This document shows, piece by piece, positions 37,984 through 48,626 of a DNA stretch of 64,000 bases (position 1 is its first letter; each line of letters opens with the position of its first letter). This DNA is from an uncultured Sphingomonadaceae bacterium (GTDB lineage: Bacteria; Pseudomonadota; Alphaproteobacteria; Sphingomonadales; Sphingomonadaceae). Below the pieces are notes generated by a model. It made no database searches, was not told the DNA's origin, and worked only from the letters and a program-made list of their open reading frames with translations. The stretch is from the NCBI GenBank assembly GCA_947499975.1, contig CANMQE010000001.1:620001-684000 (forward strand), in the 5' to 3' direction. A program made the translations under genes and the position numbers.

Positions 37984-38637
37984 ATGTCCGCCGATCTTAT
38001 CGAAACTCTCCCACTGGCCCAGCGCCTGGCGCTGTCCTACGCCCCGCGTGATGCGCGTCCGGCGACGCTGGCTTTCCTCGCGCTGGATACGCGCCTGGCG
38101 GGGATCATCCGCGCCGATGGCGAACCGGTGATCGCACAGATGAAGCTTGCCTGGTGGAGAGATCGGCTCGCACAAGCTCCGCAGGAATGGCCGCTGGGCG
38201 AACCGTTGCTGGCGCTATTGCGCGAAAGCGGGCTTGATTGCGCAAAGCTATCGCCGCTCGTCGATGGTTGGGAAGTGCTGCTCTCCGATCAACTGGGTAG
38301 CGACGCGATTGCGGAATTCGCAGACGGTCGGGCAAGAGGCTGGTCTGCGGTTGCGAGCGCCACTGCAGGACAGGCTGGGGACAATGTTGAAGCAGCGGCC
38401 CGGCGGTGGGCAATGGTGGACCTCGCGCTCAATCTTGGCACCGACGAGGAGGCGACAGCCGTGCGCCATGCCGCGCGCGCTGAAAGCTGGAAGCCGCTCA
38501 CGCTTTCAAGGCCTCTCCGCTCCCTCGCTGTGCTGCACGGACTGGCGCGCCGGGCGATCCTGCGTGACACTGACGAGATGCTGGACGGACCGGGCGCCAT
38601 GGGGGCGGCGTTGCGGCTTGGAATCCTCGGAAAATAG
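37984..38637 (+). CDS. short squalene/phytoene synthase-like protein
   Basis: A 217-residue, mostly helical protein resembling the squalene/phytoene synthase fold (AQMKLAWWRDRL and later helical blocks). It is much shorter than true synthases and I do not see both aspartate-rich DxxxD motifs. It is closer in style to the NDUFAF6-like branch, which assists respiratory complex I; that is inference. The ATG at 37984 with AAGGG upstream is preferred to the GTG at 37969. Confidence 0.75.
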   Translation: MSADLIETLPLAQRLALSYAPRDARPATLAFLALDTRLAGIIRADGEPVIAQMKLAWWRDRLAQAPQEWPLGEPLLALLRESGLDCAKLSPLVDGWEVLLSDQLGSDAIAEFADGRARGWSAVASATAGQAGDNVEAAARRWAMVDLALNLGTDEEATAVRHAARAESWKPLTLSRPLRSLAVLHGLARRAILRDTDEMLDGPGAMGAALRLGILGK

Positions 38638-38668
38638 CCTAACTTCCCGAATCTAAGGGGAATTACCT

Positions 38669-39139
38669 ATGAATCGAATGATCCTCGGCGTTTTTTGCGC
38701 CCTGATGCTGGTCGGGCTGGGCCTGTTCTGGATGCAGGGCAGGGCACAGGTCGAGCAGGGCGCTCCGCCGCCCGAGGCGACCGCAGAAGCTGCGCCTGTC
38801 GACCCCGATGCCCTGCCAATCGCGGACGCTGCCGACCTGACCGGACCGGCACCGCCCGAGGCCAGCGAGTTGACGCGCGAGCAACGCCGCTTCTTCCGCT
38901 ACGATCGCAATCGAGACCTGAAGATCACCCGCAACGAAATGCTCTCCACCCGCAGCGATGCATTCCGGCGGCTGGACAAGGACGGCAACAACTTGCTGAC
39001 GTTCGAGGAATGGGCCGTCACCACCAGCGATCGCTTTGCAGAGATGGACGGCAACGAGGATAACGAACTGACGCAGGCAGAGTTCGCCACCAGCGCACCA
39101 AAACCCCGCAGCACTTCCAGCGCGCGGTGTAATTGCTGA
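38669..39139 (+). CDS. membrane-anchored EF-hand protein
   Basis: A 156-residue protein with an N-terminal signal anchor (residues 4-22), a proline/alanine/glutamate-rich linker and three EF-hand-like calcium loops: DRNRDLKITRNE, DKDGNNLLTFEE and DGNEDNELTQAE. The C-terminus is basic and ends CNC. AAGGGGA precedes the ATG. It probably binds calcium in the periplasm; its partner is unknown. Its stop is directly followed by the trmFO stop on the other strand with no spacer. Confidence 0.88.
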   Translation: MNRMILGVFCALMLVGLGLFWMQGRAQVEQGAPPPEATAEAAPVDPDALPIADAADLTGPAPPEASELTREQRRFFRYDRNRDLKITRNEMLSTRSDAFRRLDKDGNNLLTFEEWAVTTSDRFAEMDGNEDNELTQAEFATSAPKPRSTSSARCNC

Positions 39140-40504
39140 TCAGGCAGGGACTTTCAGGCTTTCCAGCCACGTGCCGAAATCGGCCTTGGCCCGGTTCGTA
39201 TAGGCTTCCTTGCGCTCCTTCTTCTTTACCTCGTGGAGGGGCGGGAACAGCCCGAAATTCACGTTCATCGGCTGGAAGTGTGCAGCATCGGCGTCGCCGG
39301 TGATGTGGCTGAGCAGAGCACCCATTGCAGTAGTGGCGGGCGGCGGAGACCATGCCTCCCCAATCAGTTCGCCAGCGGTCATCAGCCCGGCCATCAGGCC
39401 CACGGCGCTGCTTTCGACATAGCCTTCGCATCCCGTCACCTGCCCGGCAAAACGGATATGCGGGGCGGACTTCAGCCGAAGTTGGCGATCTAGCAATTCG
39501 GGGGAATTGATGAAGGTGTTGCGGTGCATGCCGCCAAGCCGCGCGAATTCGGCGTTTTCCAGCCCCGGAATCGTGCGGAAAAGCTCCACCTGCGCGCCAT
39601 ATTTCATCTTCGTCTGGAAGCCGACCATGTTCCACAGCGTACCCAGCTTGTTATCCTGGCGAAGCTGCACGACGGCGTAGGGCCAGCGCCCCTGAGGATG
39701 TTCCTCGGTACGGTCGTGCGGGTTATCCAGCCCAACGCCCTTCATCGGGCCATAGCGCAGCGTTTCGATGCCGCGGTCCGCCATCACCTCGATCGGCATG
39801 CAGCCATCGAAATAGGGGGTGTTGGCTTCCCATTCCTTGAAGTCGCCCTTCTCGGCGTCGCGAAGGCCTTGCACGAAGGTTTCGTACTGTTCCTTCGTCA
39901 TGGGGCAATTGATGTAATCGCCTTCTTCATTGGAGGCCGCAGTAGTCTTGTTCCAGCGCGACTGGATCCAGGCCTTGCTCATGTCGATGCTGTCGCGATG
40001 CACGATGGGCGCGATGGCATCGAAGAAGGCGAGCCTGTCAGCCCCTGTCTCGCTCACGATGCTCTGCGCCAGGCTGGCCGCGGTCAGCGGACCGGTGGAC
40101 ACGATCGTCATCCCTTCGGCCGGCAGTTGATCGACCTTTTCGCGCACAATCTCGATATTGGGATGTTCTTCAAGCCGCTTCTGCACCTCGGCACTGAACA
40201 GATCCCGGTCCACCGCCATTGCGCTGCCTGCGGGGACGCGGGCGATCTCGCCGGCGGACATGATGATGCTGTCCAGCCGCCGCATCTCGTGATGCAGCAG
40301 GCCCACGGCATTCTTCTCGTCATCGTCGCTGCGGAAGGAGTTGGAGCAGACCAGCTCGGCCAACCCGTCTGTCTGATGAGCTGCGGTTTGCTCACCGCCC
40401 CCGCGCATTTCGGAAAGGCGCACCTTTATCCCGCGCTGTGCAAGCTGCCACGCTGCCTCGCTGCCTGCGAGACCGCCACCGATAATCTGGACCTGATGTG
40501 TCAT
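39140..40504 (-). CDS. trmFO: folate-dependent tRNA (uracil-54-C5)-methyltransferase TrmFO
   Basis: Methylates U54 in the tRNA T loop using methylenetetrahydrofolate and FAD. The 454-residue protein starts with the FAD motif [15 protein letters not shown] and carries the family blocks [21 protein letters not shown] and [11 protein letters not shown]-type sequence (here [11 protein letters not shown]). Its length is typical. Confidence 0.96.
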   Translation of the reverse strand: MTHQVQIIGGGLAGSEAAWQLAQRGIKVRLSEMRGGGEQTAAHQTDGLAELVCSNSFRSDDDEKNAVGLLHHEMRRLDSIIMSAGEIARVPAGSAMAVDRDLFSAEVQKRLEEHPNIEIVREKVDQLPAEGMTIVSTGPLTAASLAQSIVSETGADRLAFFDAIAPIVHRDSIDMSKAWIQSRWNKTTAASNEEGDYINCPMTKEQYETFVQGLRDAEKGDFKEWEANTPYFDGCMPIEVMADRGIETLRYGPMKGVGLDNPHDRTEEHPQGRWPYAVVQLRQDNKLGTLWNMVGFQTKMKYGAQVELFRTIPGLENAEFARLGGMHRNTFINSPELLDRQLRLKSAPHIRFAGQVTGCEGYVESSAVGLMAGLMTAGELIGEAWSPPPATTAMGALLSHITGDADAAHFQPMNVNFGLFPPLHEVKKKERKEAYTNRAKADFGTWLESLKVPA

Positions 40505-40568
40505 ATCGCGCGCAGATAAGGCTTCACGGGCGCTGGCGCAAACGAAGAGGCGCGGCTAGGGCGTTTTC

Positions 40569-41264
40569 ATGCCACACAGAGCCCTGGCCCAGAAACGCCC
40601 CTTCCTGTTGCTGAGCGTCGTCGCGGCGCTGGCCTATTACTATCTGCAGGCCACGAAACTGCCGGGTCTTTACCTGATTCCCTTGAAAGGGTTCGCGGTC
40701 GGTTTCCTGGCAATCTACGCATGGCTGCGCCACCAGAGCAGTGATGCGCACAGGCTAGCTCTTGCCATGGCAGTGGCAGCGGTGGCGGACATGGCCATCG
40801 AACTGGACCTGCGCGCTGGCGCGGCGGTGTTCTTCGTGTTCCATATGCTGGCCGTGTCGGTCTTCATGCGGCATTCTCGCGGAAAGTTGCACGGGGCAGA
40901 CCAGTGGGCGTTCCTGGCGATACTCGTCATCACGCCGCTGCTCGGCTATTTTCTGCCATATGACCGCAATATTGCGTGGGTCGTGGCGATCTATGCCGTG
41001 GCTCTTGGCCTGATGGCGGCCAGCGCATGGATGAGCGACTTTCCAAGGATGCGCGTGGCAGCAGGTGCATTGCTGTTCGTGCTTTCCCACCTGCTGATAT
41101 TCGCACAGCTTGGCCCGCTATCGGGCAGCGCGGTGCCGGAATATCTGGTTTGGCCGATCTACTACCTTGGCCAGTTCCTGATCACCGTCGGCGTCGTGAC
41201 GACGCTGCGCAAGCGGAACCCGGAGCTGCGCGTGGTGCATCGGCGGGAGGAGCAGGATCGTTAG
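40569..41264 (+). CDS. YhhN-family (lysoplasmalogenase-like) membrane protein
   Basis: A 231-residue protein with about eight closely packed membrane helices and the YhhN pattern (KGFAVGFLAIYAW, then FVFHMLAVSVF, then a LSHLLIFAQ block). Eukaryotic relatives hydrolyse lysoplasmalogens; the bacterial substrate is uncertain. It is divergent from trmFO with 64 nt between starts. Confidence 0.85.
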   Translation: MPHRALAQKRPFLLLSVVAALAYYYLQATKLPGLYLIPLKGFAVGFLAIYAWLRHQSSDAHRLALAMAVAAVADMAIELDLRAGAAVFFVFHMLAVSVFMRHSRGKLHGADQWAFLAILVITPLLGYFLPYDRNIAWVVAIYAVALGLMAASAWMSDFPRMRVAAGALLFVLSHLLIFAQLGPLSGSAVPEYLVWPIYYLGQFLITVGVVTTLRKRNPELRVVHRREEQDR

Positions 41265-41276
41265 GCAACAGGCTCG

Positions 41277-41789
41277 CTAATGGTGTTTCGGCAGCGGAAG
41301 CTGTTCGCGAGCTATGCCGGAAATGATATAGTCGCGCATCTTGCGAAAGCCTTGCGACGTCATCCTGACTTTTCTGGCCCTTCGATCCTCTTTGCACGGG
41401 GCGATGGAAATGAAATTCTCGTCCTGCAACAGCCTGAGATAACGCAGCGCCGTGCTATTCGCCACGTGCGCACCGATGCAAGCCTGTTTTACACTTAGTG
41501 GACCGCCATCGGTCTGGTGGATGAATACATCGAGCAGTATGTCCCACGCCGGTTCCGCGAAGAGTTCGACGGGGAAGAATTCATCCCGTCGGCGGCGGGC
41601 GGCATAAATCTTCCGGCAGATGTCATGCATCTGCGCATCGCTAAGGTTTGCCAGCGCGACCGGGTCCGAATTATCGCTGAAAGGCTCGAACGTCTCTGAA
41701 AGGTTGTGTAACTGCTCGGCAACTTCTCTGAGTTTATCCGCAAGATGGCGCGGTGCCATGCTGTCGCTTGAATAAACTTGTGATTTCAT
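41277..41789 (-). CDS. MarR-like winged-helix regulator
   Basis: A 170-residue protein with a helical N-terminal region (REVAEQLHNLSETFEPF) and a C-terminal winged helix (LSVKQACIGAHVANSTALRYLRLLQDENFISIAPCKEDRRARKV, residues about 99-142, with R residues in the wing). I start at ATG 41789 (MKSQVYSS) because GGGAGA precedes it at ideal spacing; longer starts have no ribosome site. It ends 12 nt from the lysoplasmalogenase stop and follows gyrA on the same strand. Its target is unknown. Confidence 0.87.
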   Translation of the reverse strand: MKSQVYSSDSMAPRHLADKLREVAEQLHNLSETFEPFSDNSDPVALANLSDAQMHDICRKIYAARRRRDEFFPVELFAEPAWDILLDVFIHQTDGGPLSVKQACIGAHVANSTALRYLRLLQDENFISIAPCKEDRRARKVRMTSQGFRKMRDYIISGIAREQLPLPKHH

Positions 41790-41878
41790 CTTGAAATCTC
41801 CCATAGTGAAGAACTGCTTCAACTTGGGCTTTGTTCCGGGATGGCGGTATATTCGGGGAACCGAGGTAAGGCTTTCGA

Positions 41879-44722
41879 TCAAGCCCCTTCCTCGTCATCC
41901 CCTATATTGTCATCACGGTCGATTGTCGTGGTCGGCGTGGTTTCGTCACCGCCACCGCGCCGTTCGAGCATTTCCTCCACAACGGCTTCCTCGGCCTCAT
42001 TCTCCGGGCTCTCAACTTCGTCAATGCGTGCTGCGCCGACGATCTTTTCGCCCTTTGACACGTCGAAGATCCGGATACCGGAGGAACTGCGGCCATAGAT
42101 GGCCCAACCGGAATGGCTTTCAAAGCCGCCTTCCACCATGTGGCGGAAATCGACCGGCAGGCGGATCAGCTTCGCGCGGTCCGTCACCAGCATCAGCTGC
42201 ATACCGTGGCGCACGGGGAAGCTGGCAACCACCGGACCGTTGCGATCGGGATCGCTGCCGGGCGAGCCGATATTGGTGATGCCCTGTCCGCCGCGTCCGG
42301 TGGTGCGGTATTCATAGGCGCTGGAAATCTTGCCATAGCCATTGGCGGTAATGGTGAGGATGAATTCCTCGCCCTCGGCCATCGCCTCCACCTGCTCTGC
42401 GGGGAGTGTGGCACCGGCCGCGTTGTTCTTCCACGCAGCCGCGCGCAGATAACCGTCGCGTGTTTCCATGTCCGCACCCAGCCTGTCCAGCACGGCGAGG
42501 GACACGACCTTGGCATCGTCTTTCAGCGCCATGCCGCGCACGCCGATGCCGGTCCGGCTCTTGGTCTCACGAGCGTCGGTGGCGGCGAAGCGGATCGCCT
42601 TGCCAGCATCGGAGGCGAGGAAAATCTCCTGCTCCTCGTTCAGCAGCCTCACGCCGATCAGCCTGTCGCCGCTGCCTTCAACAAAGCCCATGGCGTATTT
42701 GCCTGCCGTGGGGACATTGGTGAAGGCGTCCATCGAATTGCGCCGCACCATGCCCTGTTCGGTGGCGAACACGATGTTGAGCGCATCCCAGTCGTTCTCG
42801 TCTTCGGGAAGAGGCAGCACGTTGGTCACGCGCTCTTCATCACCCAACGGGAGCAGGTTCACCATCGGGCGACCCTTTGTCTGCGGACCGCCTTCGGGCA
42901 GCTTCCACACCTTCAGGCGATACACGCGTCCTGTATTGGTGAAGAAAAGCACGGGGTTATGCGTCGATGTTACGAACATTTCGACGACGGCATCCTCGTC
43001 CTTCGTCGCCATGCTGCTGCGGCCCTTGCCGCCGTGGCGCTGGGCGCGGAAGGCTTCCAGCGGAGTGCGTTTGATATAGCCGGAGTGGGTGACGGTGACG
43101 ACCATCTCTTCCCGCTCGATCAGGTCTTCGTCCTCGATCCCGTCCCATGCGGGCGCGATTTCGGAGACGCGCGGCGTGGCGAACTGGTCGCGCACTTCCT
43201 GCAACTCGGTGCGCATAACGCCATACAGTTTCGCACGGTCAGCCAGGATCGAAAGGTAGTATTCGATCTGGTCTGCCAGTTCTTTCAGCTCGTCACCGAT
43301 CTCGTCACGCCCCAGCGCCGTCAGGCGGTGCAGGCGCAGGTCGAGGATGGCTTTCACCTGCCGTTCGGAAAGCTGGTAGGTGCCTTCCGTCTCGTCGGCA
43401 GACGGCTCGATCGCTTCCACCAGGCGGATATACTGCGCGATGTCGCCAATCGGCCATTCCTTGTCGAGCAGCTTCTGGCGGGCGATCTGCGGGTTCGACG
43501 ATCCGCGGATCATCGCCACCACTTCATCCAGGTTGGATACGGCAACCACCAGGCCCAGCAAGACGTGGGCACGATCACGCGCCTTGTTCAGCTCGAACTT
43601 GGTGCGGCGGGTGATGACCTGCTCGCGGAAGCTGATGAAGCTGGAGATGATGTCGCGCAGGTCCAGCGTTTCGGGCCTGCCGCCGCGAATGGCCAGCATG
43701 TTGGCGGGGAAGCTCGACTGGGCAGGCGTGTGCCGCCACAATTGGTTCAGCACCACTTCGGGCGTGGCATCGCGCTTCAGATCCACCACCACGCGCACAC
43801 CGGCACGGCTGCTCTCGTCGCGGATGTCGGAGATACCCTCGATCCGCTTTTCCTTGGCGGCATCGGCGATTTTCTCGACAAGGCCCGCCTTGCCCACCTG
43901 ATAGGGAATGGACGTGAGGACGATGGATTGCCGATCGTTCTTGCCGGTTTCAATCTCGTGCCGGCTGCGCATCAGAATGGAACCGCGGCCCGTGGTGTAG
44001 GCAGAGCGGGCACCGCTCTTGCCGAGGATCAGCGGAGCGGTGGGGAAGTCGGGCCCGGGAATGATCTCGTGAAGCTGCTCCGTCGTGATGCCCGGATCGT
44101 CCATATAGGCAAAACAACCGTCGATCACTTCGCCAAGATTGTGCGGCGGAATATTGGTGGCCATGCCCACGGCAATGCCGCCCGCACCGTTCACCAGCAG
44201 ATTGGGGAAGCGGGCAGGCAGAACGGAAGGCTCCCGCTCCGAACCGTCGTAGTTGTCGACGAAATCGACCGTGTCCTTGTCCAGATCGGCCAGCAGCGCA
44301 TCGGCCGGCTTCGCAAGGCGGCTTTCGGTATAACGCATGGCCGCGGGCGGATCCGGGTCCATCGAGCCGAAGTTGCCCTGGCCGTCGATCAGGGGCAGGC
44401 GAAGTGACCACGGCTGCACCATGCGCGCCAGCGCGTCATAGATCGCGCTGTCGCCATGCGGGTGATACGAACCCATCACCTCACCCACGATCTTCGCCGA
44501 TTTGCGATAGGGGCGGGTGGACGTGTAACCGCCCACCTGGGCGGCATAGAGGATACGGCGGTGGACGGGCTTCAGGCCATCGCGCACATCAGGTAGCGCG
44601 CGGCTCACGATCACGCTCATCGCGTAATCGAGATAGCTCGTCTTCATCTCGTCGACGATGTCGATGCGTTCGAATTCGCCCGGGTTGCCCGGGGCGCCAA
44701 GAGTTTCGGTCTCGTCGCTCAC
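41879..44722 (-). CDS. gyrA: DNA gyrase subunit A
   Basis: Breakage-reunion subunit of DNA gyrase, 947 residues, with catalytic Y131 (AAMRYTE) and a quinolone-resistance region that reads [10 protein letters not shown]. The positions matching E. coli S83 and D87 are unmodified (S92 and D96). The GyrA box reads QRHGGKG, with H where the usual motif has R. A C-terminal six-bladed domain and an acidic tail (GDDEEGA) follow. It starts with GTG. The gene is divergent from the TPR gene across 275 nt in which I see no other gene. Confidence 0.98.
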   Translation of the reverse strand: MSDETETLGAPGNPGEFERIDIVDEMKTSYLDYAMSVIVSRALPDVRDGLKPVHRRILYAAQVGGYTSTRPYRKSAKIVGEVMGSYHPHGDSAIYDALARMVQPWSLRLPLIDGQGNFGSMDPDPPAAMRYTESRLAKPADALLADLDKDTVDFVDNYDGSEREPSVLPARFPNLLVNGAGGIAVGMATNIPPHNLGEVIDGCFAYMDDPGITTEQLHEIIPGPDFPTAPLILGKSGARSAYTTGRGSILMRSRHEIETGKNDRQSIVLTSIPYQVGKAGLVEKIADAAKEKRIEGISDIRDESSRAGVRVVVDLKRDATPEVVLNQLWRHTPAQSSFPANMLAIRGGRPETLDLRDIISSFISFREQVITRRTKFELNKARDRAHVLLGLVVAVSNLDEVVAMIRGSSNPQIARQKLLDKEWPIGDIAQYIRLVEAIEPSADETEGTYQLSERQVKAILDLRLHRLTALGRDEIGDELKELADQIEYYLSILADRAKLYGVMRTELQEVRDQFATPRVSEIAPAWDGIEDEDLIEREEMVVTVTHSGYIKRTPLEAFRAQRHGGKGRSSMATKDEDAVVEMFVTSTHNPVLFFTNTGRVYRLKVWKLPEGGPQTKGRPMVNLLPLGDEERVTNVLPLPEDENDWDALNIVFATEQGMVRRNSMDAFTNVPTAGKYAMGFVEGSGDRLIGVRLLNEEQEIFLASDAGKAIRFAATDARETKSRTGIGVRGMALKDDAKVVSLAVLDRLGADMETRDGYLRAAAWKNNAAGATLPAEQVEAMAEGEEFILTITANGYGKISSAYEYRTTGRGGQGITNIGSPGSDPDRNGPVVASFPVRHGMQLMLVTDRAKLIRLPVDFRHMVEGGFESHSGWAIYGRSSSGIRIFDVSKGEKIVGAARIDEVESPENEAEEAVVEEMLERRGGGDETTPTTTIDRDDNIGDDEEGA

Positions 44723-44997
44723 AAACCTACATTTCCATTATCGTTCTGGTTGACGCCAATGTAGGGACGGGGCCCCTTTCGCACCATAGGAACCTCGGGA
44801 AAACGCCCCAGAATCCACCCCTTTTCCACACCTCAAACCCGCGAATCTGAATTTGACCGTCTTATCCCGTTAAAACGCCGTTCAGCGCCCGCCAGGTAGG
44901 ACATAATTGCAATCTCGGTCGTTGTGTGCATGAGCCCACATCCGGGAAAGACGGGCGCCCGAACGCCCGACAGGTTTTACCAGGAGAGAGTTTAGTT

Positions 44998-46263
44998 ATG
45001 CTTCGCGCACTTCGTTCCACTCGCAACACTTCCATTCGCGGAACCGTCGCCGGTTTTGCCCTCGCCGTTGCCCTTGCGGGCGGCGTTGCCATGGGTTCGA
45101 CCGCGTTCACATCTGATGCCGTCTATGCGCAGGAGAATTCGCGCGGATTTGTCGAAGCCTATCAGCCCCTCGCCGAAATGGTGAACGGTGAGGCGCCGAA
45201 CTATGAAGCCGCACGCAGCGGCCTGACTGGCCTGTACCAGGCGATCGAGAACGAGAATGATCGCCAGGTCGCGGGCAATCTCACGCTGATCGTGGGTAAC
45301 AACCTTTCGGACCCCACACTCCAGCGCCGTGGCCTGGAAATGATGCTGGAAAGTGGCCTCGTGGCGCCTGAACAGCTTGGCCAGTTCAACTATTTCGTCG
45401 GCAGCCTCGCCTATCAGGCGGAGGATTATGCCGCAGCACGTACCGCTCTGCAGGCCGCGCAGGCTGCAGGCCATACCGATCCCGAAACGGATCTGACGCT
45501 GCTGATCGCCGATACCTATGCCCGTGAAGGCCAGATCCAGGAATCGCTGAACTATCTCATGCAGGCCGCGAGCGATGCTGAAGCCGCCGGCAACACGCCG
45601 ACGGAGCGTTGGCTCCTGACCGGTCTGCAACGCAGCTACGACAACGAATTGACGGATGAAGCCGTCAGCGTTTCCGAAGCGCTTCTTCGCAACTATCCGA
45701 CGCAGACGAACTGGGTGAACACGTTGCAGGTGATCAATGCCCTGAACGAATTCGATCCCGCTGCCCGCGTCGATCTCTATCGCCTGATGCGCAAGGCCGA
45801 CGCTCTCACTCAGCGGGCCGAGTACGTGCGCTATGTCGAAGATCTCGACCCGCGCGTGATGTCGAACGAAGTGCTGACGGTTCTCGCCAGCGGCATGCAG
45901 AACGACGTGTTCACCGCTGACGACGAGTATTACGTCGAAGTGAAGGGCATTGCCGACACACGCGCTCCGCAGGATCGCAGCGGCATCGATAGCATCGTGT
46001 CCGAAGGTGAAAGCGGCGACTCGCTCGACGCGATGAGTGCAGGCGACGTGCTTTACTCGCTGGGCAACTTCGCCCGTGCCGAAAGCCTGTATCGCATGGC
46101 TCTCGACAAGGGTGCCGATGCCAATTTGGCCAACACCCGCATTGGTATCGCACAGGTAGAGCAGGGCAATTACGCCGCTGCCGTGGAAACCTTCGGGATG
46201 GTGGACGGCACGCGCAGCCCGATCGCACGGATGTGGTCTGCCTACGCAAACTCCATGATGTAA
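44998..46263 (+). CDS. TPR-repeat exported protein
   Basis: A 421-residue protein with a basic N-terminus, a hydrophobic signal segment (residues 20-40) and an Ala-x-Ala-type site near AVYAQE. Helical tetratricopeptide-like repeats follow (for example FVGSLAYQAEDYAAARTALQ, DTYAREGQIQESLNYL, then VLYSLGNFARAESLYRMAL and GIAQVEQGNYAAAVETF). It is probably a periplasmic or envelope scaffold. CAGGAGAGAG precedes ATG 44998, which decides the start. It is followed by a strong bidirectional terminator. Confidence 0.9.
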   Translation: MLRALRSTRNTSIRGTVAGFALAVALAGGVAMGSTAFTSDAVYAQENSRGFVEAYQPLAEMVNGEAPNYEAARSGLTGLYQAIENENDRQVAGNLTLIVGNNLSDPTLQRRGLEMMLESGLVAPEQLGQFNYFVGSLAYQAEDYAAARTALQAAQAAGHTDPETDLTLLIADTYAREGQIQESLNYLMQAASDAEAAGNTPTERWLLTGLQRSYDNELTDEAVSVSEALLRNYPTQTNWVNTLQVINALNEFDPAARVDLYRLMRKADALTQRAEYVRYVEDLDPRVMSNEVLTVLASGMQNDVFTADDEYYVEVKGIADTRAPQDRSGIDSIVSEGESGDSLDAMSAGDVLYSLGNFARAESLYRMALDKGADANLANTRIGIAQVEQGNYAAAVETFGMVDGTRSPIARMWSAYANSMM

Positions 46264-46289
46264 GTTCGGGCGGACTACCGCTTAAACAG

Positions 46290-46325
46290 AAAACGGCGCG
46301 AGAAGAATGCTTCTCGCGCCGTTTT
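46290..46325. terminator. strong bidirectional terminator
   Basis: A perfect 16 bp stem (arms ending GGCGCGAGAAG/CTTCTCGCGCC, loop AATG), A-rich on one side and followed by TTTTTTCTTT on the other. It lies between the convergent TPR and ychF genes. Confidence 0.95.
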
Positions 46326-46356
46326 TTCTTTGCGCCATCGATATGTCCGTAGAGTT

Positions 46357-47457
46357 CTAGACGTTGAACTTGAACAGCAGGATATCGCCATCCTGCACGA
46401 GGTATTCCTTGCCTTCCTGGCGCAGCTTGCCCGCCTCTCGCGCGGGGCCTTCGCCGCCTAGATCCACGTAGTCCTGATAGGCAATCGTCTCGGCCCGGAT
46501 GAAGCCGCGTTCGAAATCGGTGTGGATTTCACCCGCCGCCTGGGGCGCTTTCGCTTCTGCAGGCGTGGTCCAGGCGCGGGCTTCCTTGGGGCCGCAGGTG
46601 AAGAAGGTCTTCAGATCCAGCAACTGGTATCCGGCGCGGATCACGCGCGTCAGGCCGCTTTCCTGCAGGCCGAGTTCGGAGAGGAACTCCTTGCGCTCGT
46701 CCATCTCCATATCCACCAGCTCGGATTCGATGGCAGCAGAAACGACGACGGCCTCCGCGCCTTCCGCCTTGGCCTTTTCGAACACCTGTTCCGAAAGCGC
46801 GTTGCCGGTAGCGGCGTCTTCCTCCGCCACGTTGCACACATACAGCACGGGCTTCGCGGTAAGCAGCTGGGCCTGCCTGAACAGGCGCGCTTCCTCGTCG
46901 TCATTCGGCTCCACAAGGCGGGCGGGCTTGCCATCGCGCAGCAGTTCCAGTGCCTGGCCCAGCACGCTGGCAAGCGCCTTTGCCTCCTTGTCGCCTGCCT
47001 TGGCGCGCTTGGCCGCGTTGTCCACGCGCTTTTCCAGGCTCTCCAGATCCGACAGCATCAGCTCTGTTTCCACCACTTCGGCATCCGCCAGCGGATCGAC
47101 CTTGTTCGCCACGTGCTGGATATCGTCATCCTCGAAACAGCGCAGAACGTGGACGATCGCGTCCACCTCGCGGATGTTGCCCAGGAACTGGTTGCCCAGG
47201 CCTTCACCGCCACTGGCACCTTTCACAAGCCCGGCAATGTCCACGAAGGAAAGTTGGGTATGGATGATCTTTGCGCTGCCGGCGATCGCGGCGATCTTCT
47301 CGAGCCGCGGATCGGGCACGGCGACCTGTCCCACGTTCGGCTCGATGGTGCAGAACGGATAGTTCGCGGCCTGCGCGGCCTGCGTTTCGGTGAGAGCGTT
47401 GAAAAGGGTCGATTTACCGACATTGGGCAGACCCACGATCCCGCAGCGGAATCCCAT
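46357..47457 (-). CDS. ychF: ribosome-associated GTPase/ATPase YchF
   Basis: An Obg-family P-loop NTPase that hydrolyses ATP in preference to GTP. The 366-residue protein has the P loop GLPNVGKST, the switch region DIAGLVKGAS and a C-terminal TGS-like domain (FFTCGPKEARAW, FIRAETIAYQDYV). The usual NKxD is NVAE, as typical for YchF. It precedes pth, a frequent pairing. Confidence 0.97.
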   Translation of the reverse strand: MGFRCGIVGLPNVGKSTLFNALTETQAAQAANYPFCTIEPNVGQVAVPDPRLEKIAAIAGSAKIIHTQLSFVDIAGLVKGASGGEGLGNQFLGNIREVDAIVHVLRCFEDDDIQHVANKVDPLADAEVVETELMLSDLESLEKRVDNAAKRAKAGDKEAKALASVLGQALELLRDGKPARLVEPNDDEEARLFRQAQLLTAKPVLYVCNVAEEDAATGNALSEQVFEKAKAEGAEAVVVSAAIESELVDMEMDERKEFLSELGLQESGLTRVIRAGYQLLDLKTFFTCGPKEARAWTTPAEAKAPQAAGEIHTDFERGFIRAETIAYQDYVDLGGEGPAREAGKLRQEGKEYLVQDGDILLFKFNV

Positions 47458-47595
47458 AATATATGCCTTCGTTTTATTGAACCGGATGTCGCGCCGCGCC
47501 TTAGACGCACCGGGCGAGGAAAGCCAGTACGGCTAAGTCGCGGCAGAGCGATTGGCTCTCGGGCGGCCGATAAACTGGCGGGAGAAGGTCGCGCC

Positions 47596-48165
47596 TTAAT
47601 CCTGCATCTTGAGTGCGTATTCGCTCATGAAACGCGGATCGTCTCCTTCAGCCAGCCACGGAGCGCAGGAGCCTACGGCACCGAGCATCTGAACAAGGCC
47701 GTCCATCTCGGACTTGGCATAATTGCCCAGCACGTGGCCATGCACGCGATCCTTGTGGCCGGGATGGCCGATGCCAAGGCGCACGCGGCGAAAATCAGGG
47801 CCGAGGTGAGCGTCGATGGAGCGCAGGCCATTGTGGCCCGCATGACCGCCGCCCTGCTTCACTTTCACTTTGAACGGCGCGAGATCCAGCTCGTCGTGAA
47901 ACACGGTCAACGCCTCGATCGGTAGCTTGTAGAAACGCATCGCTTCGCCAACGCTTCGGCCGCTTTCGTTCATGAACGTCGCTGGCTTCAGCAGCAGGAC
48001 CTTCTGATTGCCGATGCGACCTTCCTGCGACCAGCCCTGGAATTTCTTCTGGATCGGGCCGAAATCATACATGTCGGCCAGCAGGTCGCACGACATGAAG
48101 CCGACATTGTGGCGTTGCATGGCATATCGAGGTCCGGGATTGCCGAGGCCGACCCAGAGTTGCAT
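47596..48165 (-). CDS. pth: peptidyl-tRNA hydrolase
   Basis: Recycles peptidyl-tRNA released from stalled ribosomes. The 189-residue protein shows the conserved GLGNPG start, catalytic H19 (QRHNVGF), the D of HDELDL and the GGGHAGHNGLRS block. It follows the rplY-secreted protein pair on the same strand. Confidence 0.97.
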   Translation of the reverse strand: MQLWVGLGNPGPRYAMQRHNVGFMSCDLLADMYDFGPIQKKFQGWSQEGRIGNQKVLLLKPATFMNESGRSVGEAMRFYKLPIEALTVFHDELDLAPFKVKVKQGGGHAGHNGLRSIDAHLGPDFRRVRLGIGHPGHKDRVHGHVLGNYAKSEMDGLVQMLGAVGSCAPWLAEGDDPRFMSEYALKMQD

Positions 48166-48188
48166 CGGGTTATCCCCTTAGCTGTTGA

Positions 48189-48626
48189 CTAGCGCTCGCC
48201 CTCTGGCGGCGTAGCCTGCTGCGGCGCGTTGGCCTGCGCATTGGTGTTGCCAAGAACCTCCATCACGGAGAGATAGAAATTCGCGCAGGTGTTGGCGAAA
48301 TTATCCCGCTGCTGGCGATTGGCATTGGCGATCAGGCTGGCTGCGCTGCGGAATTGCGTTACCGCCTCTTCCGAAGAATAGTGGCTGAGCCGCCCGGCAT
48401 AGAATGCCGAGATGATCGTGAGGTTGTTCAGGATATCGACGCGCTGTTCGGGCGTCAGATTGGCAGCCCCGGCAACTTGCGCGCGGCGCTGCTGCATCAG
48501 GACGAAGCACTGGAAATCCTGTGGATTGGAAGCCAGCACCTGATTGTTCTGGGCGAGGGCGGGGGCCGGCACAGTTGCCAGCCCCGCACCCAGCGCAAGC
48601 GCGGCGAAAGATGCGCGCAAACGCAT
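48189..48626 (-). CDS. secreted protein of unknown function
   Basis: A 145-residue protein with a signal peptide (cleavage after APALA-QN) and a mostly helical mature part with two cysteines (QCFVLM and TCANFY). I do not recognise the family. Its ATG overlaps the rplY stop by one base (TAATG), so it is coupled to ribosomal L25; the reason is unclear. Confidence 0.8.
   Translation of the reverse strand: MRLRASFAALALGAGLATVPAPALAQNNQVLASNPQDFQCFVLMQQRRAQVAGAANLTPEQRVDILNNLTIISAFYAGRLSHYSSEEAVTQFRSAASLIANANRQQRDNFANTCANFYLSVMEVLGNTNAQANAPQQATPPEGER

Noticed and set aside
43021-43041. GyrA box QRHGGKG instead of QRRGGKG
   Set aside because: A single basic-to-histidine change in a motif that tolerates variation; recorded in the gyrA entry only.
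42113-44407. 764-residue plus-strand frame opposite gyrA
   Set aside because: Shadow of gyrA; rich in His/Arg/Gln with no fold, and no ribosome site.
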